Source of the DNA: Streptomyces parvus
Lineage (GTDB): Bacteria; Actinomycetota; Actinomycetes; Streptomycetales; Streptomycetaceae
Direction of reading: 5' to 3'
NCBI RefSeq assembly: GCF_014648875.1
Contig: NZ_BMRY01000001.1
Location: 355,304-419,303, forward strand
DNA: 64,000 nucleotides
Translations under genes and position numbers: made by a program
In this document: piece after piece, positions 27,092 through 36,675 of the stretch
Layout: each line of letters opens with the position of its first letter
Position numbering within the stretch: position 1 is the stretch's first letter
The notes under the pieces: generated by a model
What the model saw: only the letters and a program-made list of their open reading frames with translations
Told to the model about the DNA's origin: nothing
Database searches by the model: none

Positions 27092-29164
27092 TCACGCGGT
27101 GAGCTCCTGGTGCAGTGCCTCGCGCAGCCGTGCGGCCCGCTCGGCCACCTCGGCCGGGCCCAGCTCCATCGCCCGCGCGCACCAGCGCTGCCCCTCGGTG
27201 AGTTCGCCCCGGCGGGCGGCGAGGAGCGCCAGGCGCAGCGCGGCGCGGCCGTGTCCGGCGCCGGCCGCACGGGTCCACCACAGGGCGGCCTCGCGCTCGC
27301 TGCCCTCGCGGGCCAGCAGCAGCCCGAGGTTGAAGGCCCCGTTGCGGCTGCCCGCCTCGGCGGCCTCCCGGTACCAGTGGGCGGCGCTCTCCACGTCCCC
27401 GCGGGCTGCGGCGAGCATGCCGACCCGGACCTGGGCGCGGCGGTGGCCCTGCTGGGCGGCCCGCTCGTACCACTCCTCGCACTCGGTCTTCTCCGGCATC
27501 GGCTCGCCCAGCGCGGGCGGGCCCGGCGGCGGCTGGCGCGCGTCCAGCACCCCGGCCAGCCGGAACGCGGCCTCGGCACTGCCACCGCCCGCGGCGCAGC
27601 GCAGGTGCCGCTCGGCCTCCTGGTCGTCACCGTCGCGCAGCAGGGCCATGGCGACCTGGAGCGCCGCGTCGGTGTGTCCGGCCGCCGCGGCGCGCTCGTA
27701 CCAGCCCAGCGCCGTACGGTCCTCGTCGCGCCCGGCGTGCAGGATGCCGAGGTTGAAGGCCGCGTCGACGCTGCCCGCCTCGGCCGCCTTGGAGAACCAG
27801 GGCTCGGCCCCGGCGTGGTCGCCCGCCTGGAGGAGGAGCACGGCGAGCGCGTTGGCCGCCTCCCGGTGTCCGGCGTACGCGGCGCGGCGGTACCACTGCT
27901 CGGCCTGCGGGATGCGGTCCTGGGCGGCGCAGAGCAGCCCGAGGTTGTACGCCCCGTTGACGTCACCGGCGTCCATGGCGGCCCGGTACCAGCGCTCGGC
28001 GGTCTGCTGCTCACCGCGTGCGGCGTGCAGCGCGCCGAGCGCGTTGGCGGCGTTGCCGTCACCGTCCTGGGCAGCGCGCAGCCACCACACGGCGGCGCTC
28101 TCCTCGTCGCCCGCGTCGCGCAGCAGGAAGCCCAGGGCGCAGGCGGCGCGGGGCTCACCGTCCTTGGCGGAGGTGAGGTACCAGCGGCCGGCCTCCTTGA
28201 GCTCCCCGCGCTGCTCCAGGATCGCGCCGAGGTGCAGGGCGGCGCGCCGGTGGCCCCGGGCCGCGGCCTGGCGGTACCACTGCTCGGCCTCGCCGACCCG
28301 GCCGGCGGCCGGGCCCGCCACGGGACTGTCGCCCTCGGCCGGGCCCTTCGCCCCTGCGGGGGGCGCCGCCGGGGCGTTCTGTGCGGACGCGGGCGTCGCG
28401 CCGGGGAGGCCGAGGCCCGTTCCGGTTCCGCCGGAAGCGGCGCTCCGGCCCAGGCCGAAGGCCTCGTGCGGATCCTCCACGGCCTTCCGCTCCAGGGCAC
28501 GGGCCAGCCGGTAGGCGGCCTCGCGATGCCCCTGCTCGGCGGCGGCGCGCAGCCAGCGCTCGGCGCCGACGTCGCTGCGGTGCTCCAGAAGGTCGGCCAG
28601 CGCGTACGCGCCCAGGGCGTGCCCCTGCTCGGCGGACTGGCGCAGCCAGTACTCCGCACCGGGCTCGTCGCCGCGCTCGCGGAAGTGCCGGCCGAGCGCG
28701 TGGGCTGCCGCGGCAGAACCGGCCACGGCGGCGATGCGCCACCAGCCGGCGGCCTCTTCCGGGTAGCCGCGCTGGTGCAGCAGGACGCCCAGGTTGTTCG
28801 CGGCGGCCCGGTCCCCGTCGGCGGTGGCGGCGCGCAGATACCGCTCCGCGCCGTCCAGCTCGCCACGGCGCAGCAGCAGCGCGCCCAGAACGCTCATGGA
28901 CGCGGTGTCGCCCTCGTCGGCGGCACGGCGGTGGCGCGCCTCGCTCTCGGCGCTGTCCGCGGCGTCGACCGCGTCCGTGGTGTCCTCGTCGGACGGGGCT
29001 GCGGCAACGCTCGTGTCGGCGGCGCCGGTCCGCTGGACCGGTGCGCCCGCCCCGGCGATGGCAGCGGCGAAAGCCGCGTCTACCGCGCTTTCCGCATCTT
29101 GGCCGCGCTGCTGCACAAACCGCCCTGTCTCCAACAGAGTTGCCCTGTCCCCCATAAATACCAT
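27092..29164 (-). CDS. Large Sel1/TPR-repeat protein
   Basis: A 690-residue repeat protein, no signal peptide or membrane helix. Residues ~75 to 680 are consecutive 35-37-residue Sel1-like repeats (A..Y..A...G...A..NLG.L....G....A..W...AA..G), e.g. GAERYLRAATADGDRAAANNLGVLLHQRGYPEEAAGWWRIAA. A spacer (~230-300, GLPGATPASAQNAPAAPPAG) interrupts the array. Such solenoids are scaffolds; the partner is unknown. The start is either 29164 or three codons later. The gene is flanked on both sides by identical tRNA-fMet cassettes in direct orientation. Confidence 0.85.
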   Translation of the reverse strand: MVFMGDRATLLETGRFVQQRGQDAESAVDAAFAAAIAGAGAPVQRTGAADTSVAAAPSDEDTTDAVDAADSAESEARHRRAADEGDTASMSVLGALLLRRGELDGAERYLRAATADGDRAAANNLGVLLHQRGYPEEAAGWWRIAAVAGSAAAAHALGRHFRERGDEPGAEYWLRQSAEQGHALGAYALADLLEHRSDVGAERWLRAAAEQGHREAAYRLARALERKAVEDPHEAFGLGRSAASGGTGTGLGLPGATPASAQNAPAAPPAGAKGPAEGDSPVAGPAAGRVGEAEQWYRQAAARGHRRAALHLGAILEQRGELKEAGRWYLTSAKDGEPRAACALGFLLRDAGDEESAAVWWLRAAQDGDGNAANALGALHAARGEQQTAERWYRAAMDAGDVNGAYNLGLLCAAQDRIPQAEQWYRRAAYAGHREAANALAVLLLQAGDHAGAEPWFSKAAEAGSVDAAFNLGILHAGRDEDRTALGWYERAAAAGHTDAALQVAMALLRDGDDQEAERHLRCAAGGGSAEAAFRLAGVLDARQPPPGPPALGEPMPEKTECEEWYERAAQQGHRRAQVRVGMLAAARGDVESAAHWYREAAEAGSRNGAFNLGLLLAREGSEREAALWWTRAAGAGHGRAALRLALLAARRGELTEGQRWCARAMELGPAEVAERAARLREALHQELTA

Positions 29165-29345
29165 CGTCGCACCACCTGTAACCCGCGTACACCTGGTATA
29201 TCGCGGCCAGTGAGGTCACTACAGCGTTTTGTCGACATGCCCACAGGGAGACAAGTCAAACACGCCTGGAGGCAACTGGTGCCCAGCGAACCGCACTTCA
29301 CGCCCCCGGACCGGGACCGACACGGCCCGCACACACAACGGACAC

Positions 29346-29384
29346 GACGAAGGCCCGGATCTCGATGAGATCCGGGCCTTCGTC
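29346..29384 (-). terminator. Terminator of tRNA-fMet copy 2
   Basis: Same 18-bp hairpin as at 26831-26869, six bases beyond the tRNA 3' end on the minus strand. Confidence 0.85.
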
Positions 29385-29389
29385 TTCAG

Positions 29390-29463
29390 TAGCGGGGACA
29401 GGATTTGAACCTGCGACCTCTGGGTTATGAGCCCAGCGAGCTACCGAGCTGCTCCACCCCGCG
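29390..29463 (-). tRNA. tRNA-fMet (CAU), initiator, copy 2
   Basis: Sequence identical to copy 1 at 26875-26948, with the same C1/T72 mismatch and three G:C pairs in the anticodon stem. The duplicated block extends through the terminator hairpin (121 bp in all, 29346-29466). Confidence 0.95.
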
Positions 29464-29499
29464 TCGTTGTGGTGAAACTTTACCACGACGCGGGGTGGA
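29453..29499. repeat. Inverted copy of the tRNA-fMet 5' end
   Basis: TCCACCCCGCGTCG (29453-29466, the tRNA 5' end read on the plus strand) reappears inverted as CGACGCGGGGTGGA (29486-29499). A further TGGT/ACCA pairing brings the arms together as a hairpin between the UPF0182 stop codon and the tRNA. It could be the UPF0182 terminator. Confidence 0.6.
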
Positions 29500-29505
29500 C
29501 CCTAC

Positions 29506-32466
29506 TCAGCTGCCCTGGTCGGAGGCCTGCTCGGCCGAACTGTCCGGCTTGGCGTCGCCCTCCGGCTTCTCGGCTCCGTCGGCCTTGTCCCCCTCGCTGC
29601 CCGCCTTGGGCTGCGCGGCGGCGGCACGTTCCAGGGCGTCCTGGAGAGCCTCCTGGGCCTTGCCGTAGGCCGGCCAGTCCTGCTCCTGGAGCGCCTTCTC
29701 GCCGTCGGAGTACGCCTTCTGGGCGTCCGCGATGGCCTTCTTGAGAGCGGCACTGCCGGTGGCCGGGGGTTCGTCGGTCTCGCCCGGGGGCGGGTCCTCG
29801 GAGTCCGGCGGCGGCGTGGACCCGTCGTCCTCGACCCCGAAGACCGCGTTGAGCGCGTCCTTGAGGTTGTTCTCGAAGACGATCTTCGAACCGTACGAGG
29901 CGGCCACCTTGCGCAGCAACGGGTAGTTCTGGTTGCCACCGCGCGTGTAGACCGGCTCGATGTACAGGAAACCGCCCTCCAGCGGAACCGTCAGCAGGTT
30001 TCCGTACTCGATGTCCGAGTCGGTGCCCTTGAGGTTCCTCACGAACTCGGCGACGTCGTCGTTGCCGTTGAGCTCACTCTGTACCTGGCCCGGGCCCTTC
30101 ACCGTGGAGGTGACCCGGAGCAGCCGCATCGTGCCGTAGTCCTTGCTGGCCGCGTCCGCGTTCACCGCCATGAAGGCCCCCAGGTTGGGCCGCCCTCTCG
30201 GTGTGAACGTGGTGGTCAGCGAGAACTGCTGCGCGTCCTGGCCCGGCATCTTCATGCTCAGGTAGTACGGCGGGACGGAGCCCGGCTCCTTGTTCGTCGG
30301 GTCGTCCGGCACCTGCCACGCGTCGGAGCCGCTGTAGAACTGCGCGGGGTCCTCGACGTGGTAGCGGGTCAGCAGCTCGCGCTGGACCTTGAAGAGGTCC
30401 TGCGGATACCGCAGGTGGTCCATGAGCTCCTGCGGGATGTCACCGCGCGGCTCGACCGTGCCCGGGAACGCCTTGCGCCAGGTCTTGAGGACCGGGTCCT
30501 CGGTGTCCCACTCGTAGAGCTTGACCTTGCCGTCGTACGCGTCGACGGTGGCCTTCACCGAGTTGCGGATGTAGTTGACCTGGTTCTGCTGGGCGACGAC
30601 CGCGCGCTGGTTGGTGGTCAGCGAGTCGGCCGTGGTGTCGCCGAGCGTCGTCCGCGACGCGTACGGGTAGCCGTTGGTCGTGGTGTAGGCGTCGACGATC
30701 CACTTGATCCGGCCGTCGACGACCGCCGGATAGGCGTCGCCGTCGATGGTCAGCCACGGGGCGACCGCCTCGACCCGCTCCTTGGGCGTGCGGTTGTACA
30801 GGATCCGCGAGCCGTCACCGATGGCTCCCGAGTACATGATCTGCGGCTCGCTGAAAGCGACCGCGTACGCGGCACGGTTGAAGGAGTTGGAGAGACTGAC
30901 CCCGCTGTCGCCCTTGTAGCTGGTGGTCTTCTCGCCGTCCTCCTCGTAGTCGAGCTCCTTCTGGGGCCCGCCGACGATGGAGTACTGCTCGGTCTTCTCG
31001 CCGTAGTAGATCCGCTGTTCGTACTTCCCGAACTCACCGGTGGAGGGCAGACCCGACTCGGTGAAGTCCGGGGACCCCGTCGGATTGGTGCCGGTGGTGG
31101 TGCCGCTGGCAGCGATGGCGCCGTAGCCGTGGGTGTACGTGAAGTGGTCGTTGATCCAGTTCCGCTTGGGGAGGCCCTGGATGTTCAGCTCACGCAGACC
31201 GATGATCGTGTCCTGCTCCTTGCCCTCCTCGTCCTTGTAGCGGTCGACGTCGAGCGTCTTCGGGAACTGGTAGTAGTTCCTCCGCTGCTGGAGCTGCTGG
31301 AAGGCCGGAGAGACGACGTTGGGGTCCATGATGCGGTAGCTGGCGGCGGTGTTGGCCGCGGCCCGCAGCTTGCCGTCGTCCTCCGTGGCCGCCTGGCCCT
31401 CGTAGTCGTCCACCTTGGCGTCATCGATGCCGTACGCGTCGCGTGTGGCATCGATGTTCTTCTGGATGAACGGCGCTTCCTTGGCCTGCTCGTTCGGCTG
31501 GACCTGGAACTTCTGCACGATCGCCGGGTAGAGCCCGCCGATCAGGATCGCCGAGAGCACCATCAGGCCGAAGCCGATGACCGGGAGCTGCCAGGTGCGG
31601 CGCCACAGCGTCGCGAAGAACAGCACGGCGCAGATCGCGGCGATGCAGAACAGGATGGTCTTCGCCGGGAGATAGGCGTTGGCGTCGACGTACCTCAGAC
31701 CCGTCCAGTTGTCGGTGGCCTTGAAGTCACTGGACTTCACGGCCAGCCCGTACCGGTCGAGCCAGTACGCCACGGCCTTCAGGGAGACGAAGATGCCGAG
31801 CAGGACCGAGAGGTGGCCGGTGGCCGCCCCGGTGGCCCGGGCGCCGGGGCTGGTGATGCGCAGCCCGCCGTACAGATAGTGGGTCAGCGCGGCGGCGATC
31901 AGCGAGAGCACGGTCGCCGCGAAGCCGAAGCCCAGCATGAAGCGGTACCACGGCAGGTCGAAGGCGTAGAAGGAGACGTCCAGCTGGAACTGGGGGTCCT
32001 TCTGCCCGAACGACGTGCCGTTGACGTACATCAGCCACGTACGCCACTGGCCGGAGGCGGAGGCTCCGGCGATCAGTCCGACGAGCGCCGTGACGGCGAG
32101 CAGCACCCACTTCTTGTAGGGGGCGATGCTCATGCGGTAGCGGTCCAGGCTCTGCTGCTCCAGCGACATCGCGCTCAGCGGCGGCCGGAGCCGGTGCGCG
32201 AGCCAGACGTTCACGCCGATGGCGATCGCCATCAGCAGTCCGAAGACGAGGAACAGCCCGATCTTGGTCCACAGGGTGGTGGTGAAGACGGATGAATACG
32301 CGACCGACCTGTACCAGAGCCAGTCCGTCCAGAACCCCGCGAACATGACGAAGGCCATGGCGAGAACCGCCAGGACACCCAAAGTCATGAGCAGGGTACG
32401 GGCGCGCCGGGACGGGCGGCCGACTCTGATCCGTGGCCCGGTCGGGCCTCCGCCGCGGTCCGGCAT
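29506..32466 (-). CDS. UPF0182 family large membrane protein
   Basis: A 986-residue protein from ATG 32466 ([16 protein letters not shown]). Seven hydrophobic spans occupy the first ~340 residues ([58 protein letters not shown], ...); the remaining ~600 residues are extracytoplasmic and hydrophilic with conserved-looking stretches [30 protein letters not shown] [13 protein letters not shown] and [21 protein letters not shown]. The C-terminus is a charged Ala/Glu/Asp low-complexity tail. Function of the family is unknown. It sits beside PPA1309 and a PDZ protease, as do its mycobacterial relatives (memory). Confidence 0.85.
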   Translation of the reverse strand: MPDRGGGPTGPRIRVGRPSRRARTLLMTLGVLAVLAMAFVMFAGFWTDWLWYRSVAYSSVFTTTLWTKIGLFLVFGLLMAIAIGVNVWLAHRLRPPLSAMSLEQQSLDRYRMSIAPYKKWVLLAVTALVGLIAGASASGQWRTWLMYVNGTSFGQKDPQFQLDVSFYAFDLPWYRFMLGFGFAATVLSLIAAALTHYLYGGLRITSPGARATGAATGHLSVLLGIFVSLKAVAYWLDRYGLAVKSSDFKATDNWTGLRYVDANAYLPAKTILFCIAAICAVLFFATLWRRTWQLPVIGFGLMVLSAILIGGLYPAIVQKFQVQPNEQAKEAPFIQKNIDATRDAYGIDDAKVDDYEGQAATEDDGKLRAAANTAASYRIMDPNVVSPAFQQLQQRRNYYQFPKTLDVDRYKDEEGKEQDTIIGLRELNIQGLPKRNWINDHFTYTHGYGAIAASGTTTGTNPTGSPDFTESGLPSTGEFGKYEQRIYYGEKTEQYSIVGGPQKELDYEEDGEKTTSYKGDSGVSLSNSFNRAAYAVAFSEPQIMYSGAIGDGSRILYNRTPKERVEAVAPWLTIDGDAYPAVVDGRIKWIVDAYTTTNGYPYASRTTLGDTTADSLTTNQRAVVAQQNQVNYIRNSVKATVDAYDGKVKLYEWDTEDPVLKTWRKAFPGTVEPRGDIPQELMDHLRYPQDLFKVQRELLTRYHVEDPAQFYSGSDAWQVPDDPTNKEPGSVPPYYLSMKMPGQDAQQFSLTTTFTPRGRPNLGAFMAVNADAASKDYGTMRLLRVTSTVKGPGQVQSELNGNDDVAEFVRNLKGTDSDIEYGNLLTVPLEGGFLYIEPVYTRGGNQNYPLLRKVAASYGSKIVFENNLKDALNAVFGVEDDGSTPPPDSEDPPPGETDEPPATGSAALKKAIADAQKAYSDGEKALQEQDWPAYGKAQEALQDALERAAAAQPKAGSEGDKADGAEKPEGDAKPDSSAEQASDQGS

Positions 32467-32602
32467 CTGGAAAGCCAACGTGCGCACCTCGAAGTTCGCG
32501 GTCGTGTGAAACAGGCCCAGCGATCCTAGAGCCCACCTATGCAACTTACGGAAGCTTTACCTAGTTCCCGTTCCCGGGGCGGAAGGAGGCAGGATATTGC
32601 CC

Positions 32603-33163
32603 ATGCCCAACGTTTCCCCCGCAGGACCCCCGATGGCCGCGAGTCCGCTGACCGTCGCCGTCCTCGAAATCGACGCCTACGCCTCCAACCTCGGCTGGGA
32701 CCAGCCCGCCCGGCTGTTCGCCCTGGTCGACACCGACCGGCTGCGGACCCAGGAGCCCGGCCTCGCCGCGCAGCTGGGCCTGGAGGACCCCAATTCCTCG
32801 GTCGCCGCGCTCACCCCGATCGAGCAGGACGAGCTGCCGCCGGGCACCGCGCTCGACGACTTCCTCGCCACGATCGCCTGGCCCGACGCCGTGGTCGGCT
32901 GCGCCATGACGGTGGAGCGGCTGATGCTGCCGCCGTCCGCCGAGGCGTCCGTACCGGAGAAGCTCAGCGACAAGCAGCTGAGCGCGTGGGTGGCCAAGCA
33001 CCCCGACCGGCAGGAGGTGCGGATGACCGTCGCCGTCCTGCGGGACGGGGCGCGCGAGTCCGCCGTACGGCTGCGGGAGAAGGACTCCCCGACCGAGGTG
33101 CTGACCGGCGCCGGCCTGGTGCCCGGCCTCGCCGAGGCGCTCGCGGCGACGTTCGAGTCCTGA
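32603..33163 (+). CDS. PPA1309 family protein
   Basis: A 186-residue soluble protein, motif-like stretch ASPLTVAVLEIDAYASNLGWDQPARLFALVDT at the N-terminus and WPDAVVGCAMTVERLMLPP in the middle, characteristic of the actinobacterial PPA1309 family of unknown function. ATG 32603 is used; a TTG at 32597 has better spacing (7 nt) to GGAAGGAGG and is a real alternative. Divergent from UPF0182 across ~140 bp and convergent with the PDZ protease, a grouping conserved in actinobacteria as I recall. Confidence 0.75.
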   Translation: MPNVSPAGPPMAASPLTVAVLEIDAYASNLGWDQPARLFALVDTDRLRTQEPGLAAQLGLEDPNSSVAALTPIEQDELPPGTALDDFLATIAWPDAVVGCAMTVERLMLPPSAEASVPEKLSDKQLSAWVAKHPDRQEVRMTVAVLRDGARESAVRLREKDSPTEVLTGAGLVPGLAEALAATFES

Positions 33164-33170
33164 TCCGGCC

Positions 33171-33205
33171 GTCGCCCGGGGCCGTCGGTACGGGTCCCGG
33201 GCGAC
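33171..33205. terminator. Putative bidirectional terminator
   Basis: GTCGCCCGGG / CCCGGGCGAC, 10-bp stem with a 15-nt loop in the 87-bp convergent gap between the PPA1309 and PDZ protease genes. Confidence 0.5.
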
Positions 33206-33250
33206 ACGGTCGTCGGCGCGGACCCGTCCGCCGGACCCGCGGTGCGGCGG

Positions 33251-34366
33251 TCAGCCCGTCGAGCAGCTCGGCAGGCCGGCGGTCTTCCCCGCCTTGATCC
33301 GCTCCAGCGACTTCGCGGCGTCCTCGATGGTCTTGACCCGTACGAGGGTGAGCCCGTCCGGTGTGTCGGCGGCGGCCGAGGCGCAGTTGTCGTTAGGCGT
33401 GAGGAAGTAGCGGGCGCCGGCGTTGCGCGCGCCGACCAGCTTCATCGTGATGCCGCCGATCGGTCCGACGGTGCCCGCGTCGTCGATGGTGCCGGTGCCC
33501 GCGACGAACTTGCCGCCGGTCAGATCGCCCGGGGTGAGCTTGTCGATGATCCCGAGGGAGAACATCAGCCCGGCGCTCGGCCCGCCGACGTCCGCGAGCT
33601 TGATGTCGATCTCGAACGGGAACGTGTGGTCCGTCCCGGCCCTGATCCCGACGATCGCCCGGTCCTTGCCTTGCTCCTCGCCGTCGCCCTCGGCGGGGGG
33701 AGCCTTCACGGTCCTGATCGTGACCTTCTCGCCGCCCTCGGGGTCGCGGCCCGCCTTCTCGGCCGCCGCGGCCTCCTTCGCCGGGACGATCGTGAAGGTC
33801 ACGTTCTCACCGGGCCGGTGTTCGGTGACGAGCTTCGCGACGTCGTCGGGCTCCTTGACCGCCGTACCGTCGACGGCCTTGATCACGTCGCCCGCGTGCA
33901 GCTTGCCCTCGGAGGGGCTGCCCTTGACCACCGTGGAGACCACGACCTGTGTGGAGACCGGGATGTCCAGTTCCTTCAGAGCGGCCACCTTGGCGCTCTC
34001 CTGGGACTGGCTGAACTCCTCGGCGTTCTCCTGGGTGGACTCCTCCTCGGTCTTGCCGTCCGGGTAGAGCGTGTCGTGGGGCACCACGACGCTGTCGTGG
34101 GCCAGCCAGCCGTAGACGGCCTCGAAGATGTTCATGCGGTAGTCCGCGCCGGTGACGCGGACGGTCGTCATGTTGAGATGGCCGGACGCCGGGTACGTCT
34201 TGCGACCGGAGATCTGCAGGACGGGCTCGCCGCGCGCCTCGCCGAGCGTGTTGACCGTCGGTCCGGGAGACATCTCCGAATACGGCACTTTGATCAGCAC
34301 ACCTGCGCAGAGCAGCGCGATGAGGACGAGAGCGGAGGCGAGCATCGTCGCGGTGCGGCGTGGCAT
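33251..34366 (-). CDS. Membrane-anchored PDZ/Lon-type (S16) serine protease, YlbL-like
   Basis: A 371-residue protein: one N-terminal anchor (ATMLASALVLIALLCAGVLIKVPY), a periplasm-side PDZ domain (VVVSTVVKGSPSEGKLHAGDVIKAVDGTAVKEPDDV, residues ~150-190) and a C-terminal S16 Lon protease domain with the Ser-Lys dyad in VGGPSAGLMFSLG (Ser) and GPIGGITMKLVGARNAGA (Lys). Active residues intact. It may process or degrade envelope proteins; UPF0182, its near neighbour, is a candidate substrate by position only. A 56-residue membrane protein lies upstream on the same strand. Confidence 0.9.
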   Translation of the reverse strand: MPRRTATMLASALVLIALLCAGVLIKVPYSEMSPGPTVNTLGEARGEPVLQISGRKTYPASGHLNMTTVRVTGADYRMNIFEAVYGWLAHDSVVVPHDTLYPDGKTEEESTQENAEEFSQSQESAKVAALKELDIPVSTQVVVSTVVKGSPSEGKLHAGDVIKAVDGTAVKEPDDVAKLVTEHRPGENVTFTIVPAKEAAAAEKAGRDPEGGEKVTIRTVKAPPAEGDGEEQGKDRAIVGIRAGTDHTFPFEIDIKLADVGGPSAGLMFSLGIIDKLTPGDLTGGKFVAGTGTIDDAGTVGPIGGITMKLVGARNAGARYFLTPNDNCASAAADTPDGLTLVRVKTIEDAAKSLERIKAGKTAGLPSCSTG

Positions 34367-34467
34367 GGAACGACAGTACGGGAAGGGCCTGTCAGTGCAC
34401 CGCCGGGGCCGGTCCGTACGAGGCGACCGGAACGCGGCGGAAGGTGATCACGCGGCGTGCGTCGGTC

Positions 34468-34638
34468 TCAGAGAGCCTCGGAACCGGAGTGCGATTTCTC
34501 CATCGCGTCACGGAACCTGGCGTAGCCGGCGAGTTCGGTGACATCGCCGGTCGTGCGATTGCGGGCTGCCCAACTCGCCCATATCGCACCACCGACAGCA
34601 GCGATAAGTGGAATCAACAGCCAAGCGAGTGCCGCCAT
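34468..34638 (-). CDS. 56-residue single-span membrane protein
   Basis: ATG ending at 34638 follows GGGAGG by five bases, a strong ribosome site. The product begins MAALAWLLIPLIAAVGGAIW (one membrane helix) and continues with a short basic then acidic tail (ASWAARNRTTGDVTELAGY..., ending KSHSGSEAL). No close domain is recognised. Same strand as moaE upstream (126 bp) and the PDZ protease downstream (101 bp), so possibly one operon. Easy to miss because of its length; coding bias and ribosome site support it. Confidence 0.7.
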   Translation of the reverse strand: MAALAWLLIPLIAAVGGAIWASWAARNRTTGDVTELAGYARFRDAMEKSHSGSEAL

Positions 34639-34764
34639 CACGACCTCCCTACCCCATGAGCGACCGGATGCCCGATCAGCAGATTAACGATCCGGAAGAC
34701 CAACGCTCGTGGCGGGGGTGCGGTTACGCAAATCGGGGCTGATGCGCCCCGGTACGGTTTGCGC

Positions 34765-35226
<462 letters not shown>

Positions 35227-35333
35227 GCTCCCATCGTGCCGTACGGCTCCGACATCCCGGAATTGCCTCTTCTACCGGCGGCCGGCCGTCCGGTTTGGAG
35301 CCTCCTACAGGGGCCCGCGGGCGCGGTGGGCGG

Positions 35334-36485
35334 TCAGATGCGGCGGCGGGCCTTGCGGGCGCGGCGGACCACGGCGGCGGCGCCGAGCAGGGCGACCGTG
35401 GCTCCGGCGGCTCCGGCGGCGGTGGCGTCCTTGCGGCCGAGGCGGCGTCCGGCGAGCGTGTGGCGGCCCTCGACCTCTTCGAGGAGGGCGCCGAGCACCT
35501 CCTCGTTCGTCCACTTCGGCCGCCATCCCGCATCGTGCAGCCGGCTGACGCTGACCACCCAGGGGTGCATCGTGTACGCCAGGTCGCCCGCCGGGGACGG
35601 GGTGAGGCCGATCCGGTGGAGCCGGGCGGCGGCCCCGAGCGCGACGGCGGAGGGCAGCTCCATCCGGCGTACGCCGCTGAGCTCCTCGACCTCCTCCTGC
35701 TCCAGCCAGCCGTCGCAGCCGACCGCGAACTCGCCGTCGATCTTCTCCAGGGCGGCGTACTCCAGCGCCGTCACCAGGTCCTCGACATGGCAGAACTGCC
35801 AGGTGGGGCGCGATCCGGCGACGACCAGGAGGCGCGGGGACTCGAAGTAGCGGGTCAGGGCGGTGTCGGTGCCGCCGACCAGGACGGTGGGGCGCACGAC
35901 GGTGACGTTGAGCCCGGGGTGGGCGCGCGGGGCCCGGCGGCCGAGCCGTTCGATCTCCAGGAGGTCGCCGACACCGGTGGCCTCGGCGGTGGCGCGCAGC
36001 TCCGCGTCCTCGGAGAGCGGCACGTCGTTGTCGGCGAGTGCCCCGTAGACCATCGCCGAGGTGCACAGCACGACCCGGTGGACCCCGACGGCGGCCGCGG
36101 CGGTGAGCACGGTCTGGGTGCCGCGTACGTTGTACGCGGTGCGCGCGGCGGGGTCGGTCTCCAGGTCGAGGTCGAGGGCCAGGTGCACGACGACGTCCGC
36201 GCCGCGCAGCTTCTCGGCGATCGCCGGGTCCCGTACGTCCAGGATGTGCCAGGTCGCCTCGGTGACCTCGCCGCGCCGCTCGTCGATCGCGATGACCTGC
36301 TTGATCGCGTCGGATGCGGCGAGGTGGGCGGTCAGCAGTTCGCCGATGCCGGTGGCGGCGCCGGTGACCGCGACGACGGGGCCCCGGCCTCTGGGGGACC
36401 TGGGGCGTTTCTCTTCGGGTGTGCTCTCGGGCGCGGGGTCGGTCAGGTTTCGCGCTGCGCGAACCTGCGGATCTGGGGAACTCAC
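35334..36485 (-). CDS. NAD(P)-dependent epimerase/dehydratase-like SDR protein
   Basis: A 383-residue extended-SDR protein. GTG 36485 has a GGAGA site seven bases upstream. After a Pro/Arg-rich N-terminal segment the Rossmann motif is VVAVTGAATGIGELL (G-x2-G-x2-G form), followed by DVRDPAIAEKLRGADVVVHLA, then VVLCTSAMVYGAL where the usual active-site Tyr of YxxxK is not evident. A late hydrophobic stretch (TAAGAAGATVALLGAAAVV) followed by RRARKARRRI suggests a C-terminal membrane anchor. Function unknown; could be sugar or lipid related. It is divergent from the DUF2342 gene. Confidence 0.8.
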   Translation of the reverse strand: MSSPDPQVRAARNLTDPAPESTPEEKRPRSPRGRGPVVAVTGAATGIGELLTAHLAASDAIKQVIAIDERRGEVTEATWHILDVRDPAIAEKLRGADVVVHLALDLDLETDPAARTAYNVRGTQTVLTAAAAVGVHRVVLCTSAMVYGALADNDVPLSEDAELRATAEATGVGDLLEIERLGRRAPRAHPGLNVTVVRPTVLVGGTDTALTRYFESPRLLVVAGSRPTWQFCHVEDLVTALEYAALEKIDGEFAVGCDGWLEQEEVEELSGVRRMELPSAVALGAAARLHRIGLTPSPAGDLAYTMHPWVVSVSRLHDAGWRPKWTNEEVLGALLEEVEGRHTLAGRRLGRKDATAAGAAGATVALLGAAAVVRRARKARRRI

Positions 36486-36675
36486 CGGGCGTCTCCAGCG
36501 GTTGTCTTCAGTACGTACCCGAATGACGCGTACGTACCAGGTGGCGTCCATCCTGCCGCAGGCCGGGAGTCGGCGGAGCACTGAGGCCCGAAGCGGGCGT
36601 GGTGTCTACGCTGGATGGTGATGTCGGGCAGTCGCCGTCGGTTCGAGCCGGCGGCCCTACGAGCCGAGGAAACCC

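Noticed and set aside
26875..29463. Integrated element using tRNA-fMet as attachment site
   Set aside because: The duplicated block spans the whole tRNA and terminator, only one Sel1-repeat gene lies between, and no integrase, excisionase or replication gene is present.
35863..36621. Several small plus-strand frames over the epimerase gene
   Set aside because: Ser/Arg/Thr-rich shadow translations with no ribosome sites or motifs.
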